DNA of 12,757 nt from Hungateiclostridiaceae bacterium UBA1305. GTDB lineage: Bacteria; Bacillota; Clostridia; Acetivibrionales; DTU013. The notes under the pieces were generated by a model. It did not search any database. It worked only from the letters and a program-made list of their open reading frames with translations, and was not told the origin of the DNA. Positions 1 through 6,294 of this stretch are shown here, one piece after another. The stretch is from assembly GCA_002307275.1 (NCBI GenBank), contig DBTX01000040.1, positions 154,364 through 167,120 of the forward strand. Reading direction: 5' to 3'. How positions within the stretch are numbered: position 1 is the first letter of the stretch; every line of letters begins with the position of its first letter. The position numbers and the translations under genes are program-made.

Positions 1-345
1 GGTTATCAGCCTGAAAGTGCGTACTTTGAATGTGTCCATGAGATGAAGCTCATTGTTGATCTGATCAATCAAGGCGGTTTTGCATACATGAGATATTCCA
101 TCAGTGACACAGCTGAGTATGGAGATTACATGGTTGGTAAGAGGATCATCACCGATGAGACCAGAAAAGAAATGAAGAAAGTGCTTACCGAGATACAAGA
201 CGGTACCTTTGCATCCAGATGGATCATGGAAAACAAAGCCGGCGGCAGGGCTGAATTCCTTGCAACAAGGCAGCGCCAGTCCGAACACCAACTGGAGAAG
301 GTCGGAGCAGAGCTCAGGAAAATGATGAGCTGGCTTAAGAAGTAA
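1..345 (+). CDS. ilvC: Ketol-acid reductoisomerase, C-terminal part (5' end outside window)
   Basis: Open from the first base, giving the last 114 residues before TAA at 343-345. Ketol-acid reductoisomerase (acetohydroxyacid isomeroreductase) converts 2-acetolactate or 2-aceto-2-hydroxybutyrate to the dihydroxy acids of valine/leucine and isoleucine synthesis, using NADPH and Mg2+ in the cytoplasm. The visible part is the alpha-helical knotted C-terminal domain: YFECVHEMKLIVDL with its conserved glutamates, then SISDTAEYGDY, then FASRWIMENKAG, all family hallmarks, and the usual lysine-rich end. The Rossmann NADPH-binding domain lies upstream of the window. The family is about 330 residues, so roughly one third is seen. 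It is followed after 209 bases by leuA on the same strand, fitting a branched-chain amino acid operon. Confidence 0.96.
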   Translation, partial: GYQPESAYFECVHEMKLIVDLINQGGFAYMRYSISDTAEYGDYMVGKRIITDETRKEMKKVLTEIQDGTFASRWIMENKAGGRAEFLATRQRQSEHQLEKVGAELRKMMSWLKK

Positions 346-360
346 AGAGGATACGGATGG

Positions 361-418
361 ATGGGGAAAGTATTGCATGAAGCAGATGGAAATTTGCCTT
401 CCACATGACTTCCCCCAT
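361..418 (+). other. Long imperfect stem-loop between ilvC and leuA
   Basis: ATGGGGAAAGT (361-371) pairs with ACTTCCCCCAT (408-418) with one A-C mismatch. Inside it CATG 376-379 can pair with CATG 404-407, and TGGAA 387-391 with TTCCA 399-403, leaving a 7-base loop. No T-run follows, so it is not an ordinary intrinsic terminator. It may be an mRNA processing or stability element between two cistrons. The pairing is seen in the sequence; the role is inference. Confidence 0.45.
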
Positions 419-459
419 TCGAGTAAAGTAAAAATACAGATATAGAGAAAAGGCGGGCA

Positions 460-494
460 GTGCCGGGCGAAAAACCTGAAAGGGAGCCTGGCAC
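460..494 (+). other. Hairpin upstream of leuA with an alternative pairing
   Basis: GTGCCGGGC (460-468) pairs with GCCTGGCAC (486-494), nine pairs including one G-U, around a 17-base loop. A competing pairing is possible: GGCAGT (456-461) with ACTGCC (500-505). No T-tract follows and leuA begins 60 bases later. Two mutually exclusive pairings are a common form of regulatory leaders, but no ligand-binding consensus or leucine-rich leader peptide is recognisable here. Confidence 0.35.
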
Positions 495-554
495 AAGATA
501 CTGCCGGATATTTATGAATATGAGATTATCATGGTATTGCAGGAGGTATTTGAC

Positions 555-2099
555 ATGGCAACAAGAATTAAGATTTTTGATACTACTTTAAGAGACGGAG
601 AACAGACTCCGGGAGCAAGTCTTAATATACAGGAAAAGCTGGAGATAGCAAGACAGCTTGTAAAGCTTGGTGTGGATGTGATCGAGGCAGGGTTTGCCAT
701 ATCTTCACCCGGAGATTTCATGGCTGTCAAGACAATAGCTGAGAACGTCAAAGGTACAATCATTGCGAGCCTCAGTCGTGCGCTTGAGAAAGACATTGAC
801 AGGGCATGGGAAGCGGTATGCAACGCTGAGAACCCACGAATTCACACATTTCTTGCCACCTCGGACATCCATATGAAATATAAGCTGAAAATGTCGGAGG
901 AGGAAGTGCTTGCAAGAGCTATTGCAATGGTAAAGTATGCGAAAAAGTACTGTTCCGATGTCGAGTTTTCTGCGGAGGATGCCAGCAGGACAAGAGTCGA
1001 TTTCCTGTATAAAGTTGTTGAAGAGGTCATTAAAGCCGGAGCAACGGTCGTAAACATTCCGGACACGGTCGGATATTCATCACCTGAAGAATTCGGACAG
1101 CTGATAAGAGGTATTAGGGATAATGTTTCCGGTATCGATAAAGTAGATATCAGTGTTCACTGCCACAATGACCTCGGACTTGCAGTTGCAAATTCACTTG
1201 CAGCGCTCAGGAATGGTGCGACACAGCTGGAATGCACTGTAAACGGCCTTGGGGAACGTGCTGGCAATGCTTCTATTGAAGAGATCATCATGGGTATTAA
1301 TACGAGGAAAGATTATTACGGCGATATCATTCACAATATAGATACGAAACAGATTTACAGAACCAGCAAACTGGTCAGCAGTCTCACCGGTGTCAGTGTT
1401 CAGTTGAACAAGGCAATCGTCGGCGCTAATGCTTTTGCTCATGAAGCGGGTATTCACCAGCATGGCGTAATGGCGGAAAAGACCACATATGAGATCATGA
1501 CGCCTGAATCCATAGGCCTTTCGCAGAACAGGATGGTACTTGGCAAGCTGTCCGGAAAACATGCTTTTGAAGAACGACTGAAGGAAATGGGCTATAACCT
1601 TGCAGCCGATGAAATTGCAAAGGCTTTTGAGCAGTTCAAGGAACTGGCGGATAAGAAAAAGGAGGTCCTGGACCGCGATATAGAAGCCCTTGTGGTTGAA
1701 AAAGTTTCCGAAGTGGAAGAAGTGTACAAGTTGGACAGCTTCCAGATCAACAGCGGAAACAAGGTTATTGCTACAGCTACGGTAAGTTTGATTAAGAATG
1801 GCCAGCCAATTTTAGAGGCAGCAACTGGTGACGGCCCTATCAATGCGGCCTTCAAGGCAATCGAGAGAACGGTCGGCTTTGAGCTTGAGCTGCAGGATTA
1901 CAGTCTGAAAGGTGTGACAGAAGGTGCAGATGCACTTGGAGAAGCAACGGTGCGAGTTGCAAAGAACGACAGAATCTATATAGGCAGAGGAGTCAGCACC
2001 GATATTATAGAGGCCAGTGTAAAGGCATACATCAACGCGATCAACAGAGTTGTCAGCGAACAGGATAAAGGAGCCGCCAACGGGAAGGAGACCGTATGA
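555..2099 (+). CDS. leuA: 2-isopropylmalate synthase
   Basis: 514 residues, the usual length for the long bacterial form. It condenses 2-ketoisovalerate with acetyl-CoA, the committed step of leucine synthesis, in the cytoplasm. The start is ATG 555, seven bases after GCAGGAGGT (539-547); an in-frame ATG at 531 lies upstream of that ribosome binding site and is rejected. The N-terminal TIM barrel opens with FDTTLRDGEQTPG (residues 8-20), the HMGL-like metal/substrate motif, and carries HCHND at 202-206 and the GLGERAGNAS segment near 230-240. From about residue 390 (LDSFQINSGN) to the end lies the LeuA dimer/regulatory domain, which in this family binds leucine for feedback inhibition. It overlaps cimA by four bases (ATGA), so the two are likely translationally coupled. 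It differs from the neighbouring paralogue CimA in having GEQTPG rather than GAQAQG. Confidence 0.97.
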   Translation: MATRIKIFDTTLRDGEQTPGASLNIQEKLEIARQLVKLGVDVIEAGFAISSPGDFMAVKTIAENVKGTIIASLSRALEKDIDRAWEAVCNAENPRIHTFLATSDIHMKYKLKMSEEEVLARAIAMVKYAKKYCSDVEFSAEDASRTRVDFLYKVVEEVIKAGATVVNIPDTVGYSSPEEFGQLIRGIRDNVSGIDKVDISVHCHNDLGLAVANSLAALRNGATQLECTVNGLGERAGNASIEEIIMGINTRKDYYGDIIHNIDTKQIYRTSKLVSSLTGVSVQLNKAIVGANAFAHEAGIHQHGVMAEKTTYEIMTPESIGLSQNRMVLGKLSGKHAFEERLKEMGYNLAADEIAKAFEQFKELADKKKEVLDRDIEALVVEKVSEVEEVYKLDSFQINSGNKVIATATVSLIKNGQPILEAATGDGPINAAFKAIERTVGFELELQDYSLKGVTEGADALGEATVRVAKNDRIYIGRGVSTDIIEASVKAYINAINRVVSEQDKGAANGKETV

Positions 2100-3655
2100 A
2101 AAAGGTAATTGCACTGGATTCCACATTAAGGGATGGAGCTCAGGCACAGGGAATTTCATATACAGTCGAAGACAAGCTCAAAATCGTGAAAAAGCTTGAT
2201 TCACTGGGAGTCGCCTATATTGAAGCAGGAAATCCGGGGTCCAATCCAAAGGATCTCGAGTTCTTCGAGAGAGCCGGGAGGATGAAGCTGGAGAATGCGA
2301 AGCTTATCGCTTTTGGAAGTACCAGAAGGGTTGGGATTCCCGTAGAAGAGGACGCGAATGTCAAGTCGCTGCTGTTGGCGGGAACGTCTGCGGTGGTCAT
2401 CTTTGGCAAGTCGTGGGACTTTCAGGTGACCGACATTCTTAAGACGACAGTTGAAGAAAATATTAAGATGATTTATGATACAGTTAAATTTTTCAAAGAC
2501 TACGGCAAGGAAGTCGTCTATGATGCGGAGCATTTCTTTGACGGCTGCAAGGCAAACTCCGAATATGCAATGAGCACGCTGCAGGCTGCAGCAGATGCAG
2601 GCGCGGACAGTCTGTGCCTCTGCGACACCAAGGGCAGCTTCCTTCCGATGGACATATTCGAAATTACGAAGCTGGTAATCAACCGTTTCAAGATTCCAAT
2701 CGGAATCCACTGCCATAACGATAACGGCATGGCTGTCGCGGGCACAATTGTGGCTGTGCAGGCGGGCGCTACCCAGGTACAGGGCACGATTAACGGTCTC
2801 GGAGAGAGATGCGGCAATGCAAATCTGTGCACGATCATACCAAATCTGCAGCTCATGATGGGGTACAACTGTATCCCTGACGAGAACATGTCAGAAATGA
2901 CAGCGGTCGCAAGAGCGATCAGCGAAATTGCCAATGTTATTCATGATGAGAGGTCGCCATATGTCGGCAGGACGGCTTTTGCCCATAAGGCGGGCATGCA
3001 TGCCGATGCGGTGGTTAAAAACACCATGGCATATGAAATGATAGACCCTGAAACCGTTGGAAATGAGAGAATCTTTCTCATGTCGGAGGTAGCCGGTAGA
3101 AGCGCAGTGCTGAATCTGGTAAAAAAGGTGGATCCTTCGATCAGCAAGGACTCTCCTGAAACCCGAAAGGTGCTCGAAAAATTAAAGGAAATGGAGCATG
3201 AGGGATATCAGTATGAAGGCGCTGAAAGCTCCTTCGAACTGATTGTCAGAAAGGTGCTTGGAAAATATCATCCGTCCTTCGAACTGAAGGATTTCAAGGT
3301 GATCGTGAATGAGCCTGCTGCCGCTGATGATCGCAATTCTTCCGCGATGATCAAGGTCAAGGTCGGAGATCAGGAGGAAATCACAGCAGCGGAGGGAGAC
3401 GGTCCGGTCAATGCGCTGGATAATGCAGTCAGGAAGGCTTTGATCCGATTTTACCCAAGCATTTCGGAAATAAAACTCACGGACTTCAAGGTAAGAGTAT
3501 TAGACTCGACCTCTGCAACGGCCGCGAAAGTCAGAGTTCTGATCGAATCCACGGATGGAAATGAAATATGGACCACCATAGGTGTTTCCACCGACATCAT
3601 TGATGCAAGCTGGAAGGCGCTTGTCGATTCCATAGAATATAAACTTGGGCGATAG
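2096..3655 (+). CDS. cimA: (R)-citramalate synthase
   Basis: 519 residues. It condenses pyruvate with acetyl-CoA to (R)-citramalate, giving 2-ketobutyrate for isoleucine without threonine deaminase. It is a paralogue of LeuA: the barrel begins DSTLRDGAQAQG (residues 8-19), the variant typical of the long citramalate synthase family, and has HCHND at 205-209 and GLGERCGNANL after it. AFAHKAGMHADAV is the conserved segment preceding the linker, and the region after about residue 395 (FELKDFKVIVNE) is the C-terminal regulatory domain, where isoleucine feedback would act. AAGGAG (2085-2090) lies inside the end of leuA, five bases before ATG 2096, and the start overlaps the leuA stop. Adjacent leuA supports a branched-chain operon. 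Alternative readings (isopropylmalate or homocitrate synthase) are less likely because of the GAQAQG and NPGSNPKD motifs. Confidence 0.94.
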   Translation: MKKVIALDSTLRDGAQAQGISYTVEDKLKIVKKLDSLGVAYIEAGNPGSNPKDLEFFERAGRMKLENAKLIAFGSTRRVGIPVEEDANVKSLLLAGTSAVVIFGKSWDFQVTDILKTTVEENIKMIYDTVKFFKDYGKEVVYDAEHFFDGCKANSEYAMSTLQAAADAGADSLCLCDTKGSFLPMDIFEITKLVINRFKIPIGIHCHNDNGMAVAGTIVAVQAGATQVQGTINGLGERCGNANLCTIIPNLQLMMGYNCIPDENMSEMTAVARAISEIANVIHDERSPYVGRTAFAHKAGMHADAVVKNTMAYEMIDPETVGNERIFLMSEVAGRSAVLNLVKKVDPSISKDSPETRKVLEKLKEMEHEGYQYEGAESSFELIVRKVLGKYHPSFELKDFKVIVNEPAAADDRNSSAMIKVKVGDQEEITAAEGDGPVNALDNAVRKALIRFYPSISEIKLTDFKVRVLDSTSATAAKVRVLIESTDGNEIWTTIGVSTDIIDASWKALVDSIEYKLGR

Positions 3656-3737
3656 AAGTACGTTACTCGGCAATTTATAGCTCTAAGGAAATATAAGTGC
3701 AATATAAGGACAAAAAGCTTGCTGCCATAAATACCTT

Positions 3738-3765
3738 TTGCATTGTAGATGGTTGATGATATAAT
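3738..3765 (+). promoter_or_regulatory. Promoter of the 85-aa gene (extended -10)
   Basis: TATAAT at 3760-3765 is preceded by TGA, giving the extended -10 form TGnTATAAT. The -35 at 3738-3743 (TTGCAT) matches consensus poorly, with a 16-base spacer. Transcription would start near 3772, which makes a translation start at TTG 3768 impossible and supports the downstream start at 3867. Confidence 0.65.
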
Positions 3766-3866
3766 AGTTGCAAAACTATCGCTGCAGATCTTTATATGAT
3801 TTGCAGGTACTTGGTAGATCCAGGCACAGAGAAATTATTACCGATTATTTAGGGGAAGGTAACACT

Positions 3867-4124
3867 TTGAAGCTTATTGGTAAAATCATCATAGAAAACA
3901 GATTGGTAAGAGAAGCGGCTGTCGAAGATAATGATGAGAGGCACAACTTCAGGGATAAGCTTGAGATGTGCCTGATCGACCTTTGCAAGGAACTTGATAT
4001 ACCCGTTCCTCTCTGGCTTAAAAAAAATACCAGGGAGCTTGCCATATTCAGAAGGACCTTGTTTTCCCCAGAACAATTCATGGAGAAGGTATGGTTCGAC
4101 AAGTTTGAAATCCGGCTTGGATAA
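3867..4124 (+). CDS. Conserved small protein of unknown function, 85 aa
   Basis: No function is recognised. The frame is open from TTG 3768, but the start chosen is TTG 3867, six bases after AGGGGAAGGT (3851-3860); the product then begins MKLIGKIIIENRLVREAAVE and has 85 residues. It is hydrophilic and soluble-looking, with a basic and acidic middle (EDNDERHNFRDKLEMC), a short CLIDLCKELDIPVPLWLKKN segment and FSPEQFMEKVWFDKFEIRL at the end. The pattern of paired hydrophobic strands and a PVPLWLKKN turn looks conserved and resembles, from memory, small uncharacterised clostridial proteins. There is no membrane segment or signal peptide. It is a single-gene transcription unit, with its own promoter at 3738-3765 and a strong terminator immediately at its stop codon. 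Confidence 0.75.
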   Translation: MKLIGKIIIENRLVREAAVEDNDERHNFRDKLEMCLIDLCKELDIPVPLWLKKNTRELAIFRRTLFSPEQFMEKVWFDKFEIRLG

Positions 4125-4165
4125 ATCCGCAAGGTTCGCAATTTATGAACCTTGCGGATTTTTTA
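4124..4165. terminator. Intrinsic terminator, probably bidirectional
   Basis: AATCCGCAAGGTTC (4124-4137) and GAACCTTGCGGATT (4147-4160) form a perfect 14-bp stem with a 9-base loop, followed by TTTTTA-type U-tract to 4165. The 5' arm begins at the stop codon of the 85-aa gene. Read from the other strand the same stem is followed by TTTATCC, a weaker tract, so it may also end the convergent SLH gene that stops at 4189. Confidence 0.92.
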
Positions 4166-4188
4166 TTCATTGCATGCGGGACAGAAAA

Positions 4189-5271
4189 TCAGGAGGCAGT
4201 TACTTGTATTGTAAATGTTGCAGTTTTAGTGACAGTGCCTTCCGTATAGCTTACCGTTACGGTTACAGCACCTTCTGTACTCAGTATACTGCCGCCTTCA
4301 GGTGAAGTTGTGTAGCTGGTTACGGCGGCATTCGTATTGTTGCTGTAGTTCGCAGTAATAACCAGGCCGATTAAATCAAGTGCCTCACCCACAATATACG
4401 TTTTCTTCGTTGGCTCGCTCGTGATGGCAATCGAATCAAGAATTACCGACACGTCCTCAAATTCAGCAGTAATGATGACATCCTTTTCAGGCATTGTAAA
4501 GGTGGTTCCCGTAATATCAGTTTCGTTGTATTTTAAGGTGCCGGCCTTTAACTGTTTACCGGTATCGGGTGTGACAGTCAATGTGATTGTGGTGCCGGCG
4601 CGGGCTGTGGCCGGTTCGGCTGTGATTGTACCGCCCACAAGTGCTCCTACTGTTACGGTATAAGCTGGTGATGATATATTATATATCAGTTTGCATACCT
4701 CGGCTCGTGTTACAAGATCACCAGGTTTGAAATCTGTTCCGTCGTATAGACCTTCAAATACTTTTCCGTTTATACAGGCGGATATACCGTCCTGAGCCCA
4801 ATCGGAAACTGAAGCGAAGTCGGTATATTGCTTATAAGCATCTTTATCTGCTACACCCAGTTTATAAGCGCGCATTGTAAGTGATGCGAGTTGCTCACGT
4901 GTGAGAAATTCATTCGGTGAAAATTTCGTCGTACTTGTTCCGTTTAAAATGCCAAGACTTTGTAGTACGATAGCAGGACTGTCATAGTAATTCTTTAGTT
5001 TGGTGATATCCGTAAAGCCGGGGTTCTCTTCTTTTAAACTCAAAGAACGGCACCAGAGCGTAGCGAACTGTGCACGCGTTAACTTTGCATCTGGTAAAAA
5101 GGTATCGGCACCGATGCCTTTAACGATCCCCTTGGCTGCGCAAAAATCAATTGCAGTCTTGTACGGGTGGCTGTCAGGCACATCTGTAAAAGCCGCAGCA
5201 AATGCTGTTGTTGTAAATGACATAGTAATTGCAGCAGCTAGTATGGCAGAAAAAATTTTTTTTGTTTTCAT
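4189..5271 (-). CDS. Secreted S-layer homology (SLH) protein with InlB-type repeat and Ig-like domain
   Basis: 360 residues from ATG 5271, preceded by AGGAG; upstream in-frame codons to 5415 have no ribosome binding site. Residues 1-25 are a Sec signal peptide (KTKKIF, hydrophobic core, AFA cleavage site). Three SLH domains follow at about 28-75, 86-135 and 149-197, each starting FTD/YTD and ending with the LTRAQ/LTREQ/VTRAE helix; three SLH domains bind pyruvylated secondary cell wall polymer and anchor proteins to the wall. Residues 204-273 form one repeat of the InlB B-repeat/Flg_new type (TPDTGKQLKAGTLKYN, then TFTMPEKDVIITAEFE). Residues 279-357 form a group 3 bacterial Ig-like domain (ITSEPTKKTYIVGEALDL). 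No enzyme domain is present, so the role is structural or adhesive at best. It is a monocistronic gene converging on the terminator at 4124-4165. Confidence 0.9.
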   Translation of the reverse strand: MKTKKIFSAILAAAITMSFTTTAFAAAFTDVPDSHPYKTAIDFCAAKGIVKGIGADTFLPDAKLTRAQFATLWCRSLSLKEENPGFTDITKLKNYYDSPAIVLQSLGILNGTSTTKFSPNEFLTREQLASLTMRAYKLGVADKDAYKQYTDFASVSDWAQDGISACINGKVFEGLYDGTDFKPGDLVTRAEVCKLIYNISSPAYTVTVGALVGGTITAEPATARAGTTITLTVTPDTGKQLKAGTLKYNETDITGTTFTMPEKDVIITAEFEDVSVILDSIAITSEPTKKTYIVGEALDLIGLVITANYSNNTNAAVTSYTTSPEGGSILSTEGAVTVTVSYTEGTVTKTATFTIQVTAS

Positions 5272-5595
5272 AACTTCTCCTCTCTTTTGAACGCCGATTT
5301 TATGTTTGCACTTTAAAACTATGATAAAAGCATAGTTAAAGATTGCGACATTATTTTTTACAGAAGATATTAGCATATACCAAGCATATAATTGAACTGG
5401 TGTCAACATAATCAATATATGCAGGATATATTGAATAAATATCTTTCATTTCCAATGGGAAGGTTTTTTGGTGCGTTTAATGAGTATCGCTATATAGGCT
5501 GAGAATGTAAAAAATAAAGTATTGACCGTAATAAATGAAGCAATATCGGGTATATTATTGTTGCGACATGAATTAGATGAACTACATAAATCATA
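5272..5595. other. Intergenic region between divergent SLH and small membrane protein genes
   Basis: This 324-base AT-rich stretch separates two divergently transcribed genes and should hold both promoters, but no pair of boxes with good spacing stands out. TTGACA is present on the minus strand at 5401-5406, but there is no convincing -10 17 bases on. A 7-bp inverted repeat AACTATG/CATAGTT (5317-5323, 5331-5337) lies in the SLH leader. A perfect 9-bp palindrome is listed separately. No further gene is visible. Confidence 0.5.
5412..5434. repeat. Perfect 9-bp inverted repeat, possible operator
   Basis: TCAATATAT (5412-5420) and ATATATTGA (5426-5434) are exact inverted repeats around GCAGG. 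There is no T-run, and it sits 5 bases upstream of the minus-strand TTGACA at 5401-5406, in the divergent promoter region. A dimeric repressor site is possible; AT-rich palindromes also arise by chance. Confidence 0.35.
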
Positions 5596-5781
5596 ATGGT
5601 GAAGTGGGTGTTAGTTTTGGAGGATACGGATAAAAACGGGGAGTTTAAGAAAACACACATAGAAAAAAAGGTCGATTACACGGCTGTTGCTATCGCTTTT
5701 ATCAGGTATGCAGCTTATATCATTATTTTCTTCGGGTTTTTGTGGTTCGTAGTAAAATATATTCTGCCATTTTTCAGATGA
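5596..5781 (+). CDS. Small single-span membrane protein, 61 aa, function unknown
   Basis: Not assigned to a function. The product begins MVKWVLVLEDTDKNGEFKKTHIEKK, a charged segment that may be cytoplasmic, and then has one long hydrophobic stretch at about residues 30-59 (VAIAFIRYAAYIIIFFGFLW and on), ending KYILPFFR. It is most simply a single-pass inner-membrane protein. The start is uncertain: ATG 5596 has no good ribosome binding site, and GTG 5608 or TTG 5617 in the same frame are alternatives. It lies 44 bases before a GC-rich hairpin and 80 bases before the truncated YkuD reading frame on the same strand. The clean separation of charged and hydrophobic halves argues for a real gene. 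Confidence 0.6.
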   Translation: MVKWVLVLEDTDKNGEFKKTHIEKKVDYTAVAIAFIRYAAYIIIFFGFLWFVVKYILPFFR

Positions 5782-5824
5782 GATACTATTATTGAATAAG
5801 TACAATTACAGTATTGGACAGAAT

Positions 5825-5861
5825 ACCCCTGCATATAAATAAATCGAGCGGGGGTGTTTTT
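5825..5861 (+). terminator. Terminator-like hairpin overlapping the start of the ykuD pseudogene
   Basis: ACCCCTGC (5825-5832) pairs with GCGGGGGT (5848-5855), eight pairs with one G-U and a 15-base loop, and is followed after one base by TTTTT (5857-5861). It would end the transcript of the small membrane protein gene. The 3' arm also holds the GGGGGTG that would be the ribosome binding site for the next reading frame, so the fold could hide that site instead. Confidence 0.6.
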
Positions 5862-6201
5862 GTTGAACAGAGCTAAGCTTTCTGCTGCATTTTTTCTAAT
5901 TATGCTTTTTGCGTTGTCCATTACGCAGATACTGGTTGATGCGCATTCCGACCATATATCCGCAAATAATGGAACCGCAAAAGATACAAGTCTAAAAAAA
6001 AATTATAGTATTTTTATTGAAATAGAAGACAAGACCTTATACCTGCTGGAGGATGGAAAATGTATTAAGGAATACACAATAGCCTCTGGCAAATCCGGTT
6101 CGCCTTCACCGATCGGATGCTGGAAAATCGTCGAAAAGGGTGACTGGGGCGAGGGCTTCGGCGGCCGCTGGATGGGGTTGGATGTCCCCTGGGGGACGTA
6201 A
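5854..6201 (+). pseudogene. L,D-transpeptidase (YkuD), truncated before the catalytic motif
   Basis: The frame runs from GTG 5854 (TTG 5863, six bases after GGGGGTG, is the better start) for up to 115 residues. It has an N-terminal hydrophobic signal/anchor (LSAAFFLIMLFALSITQILV), a linker, and the first half of a YkuD domain: IFIEIEDKTLYLLEDGKCIKEY..SGKSGSPSPIGCWKI..K..WGEGFGGRWMGLDVPWGT. YkuD enzymes make 3-3 peptidoglycan crosslinks outside the membrane. The frame then meets tandem stops TAA-TAG (6199-6204), and the very next codons read Phe-Gly-Ile-His (6205-6216), the counterpart of the conserved YGIHG that follows PWG in intact homologues. After that similarity ends. The SHGC(I/V)R catalytic cysteine motif is absent, so the product cannot be active. 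This is a decayed gene, with in-frame stops plus loss of the 3' half. Confidence 0.85.
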
Positions 6202-6253
6202 TAGTTTGGAATACACTTTTATTCAGATCAATTAATTCGTACGGTTTAATAAA

Positions 6254-6285
6254 TCAGGCAGGAAGTACAATTACTCCCTACCTGA
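6254..6285 (-). terminator. Probable terminator of thrS
   Basis: Read on the minus strand, TCAGGTAGGG (6285-6276) pairs with TCCTGCCTGA (6263-6254) including G-U pairs, with a 12-base loop, ten bases after the thrS stop codon. It is followed by TTTATTA, a weak U-tract. Position and stem support termination; the short tract lowers confidence. Confidence 0.6.
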
Positions 6286-6294
6286 CAGTTACAC

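Noticed and set aside
3768..3866. N-terminal extension of the 85-aa protein from TTG 3768
   Set aside because: The codon lies directly after the -10 box, upstream of the likely transcript start, and has no ribosome binding site.
5317..5337. AACTATG/CATAGTT inverted repeat as a terminator
   Set aside because: The stem is only 7 AT-rich pairs with no U-tract on either strand, inside the SLH leader; at most a weak operator.
5522..5556. TTGACC ... TATATT as a promoter for the 61-aa membrane protein
   Set aside because: The spacer is 23 bases, too long for a sigma-A promoter.
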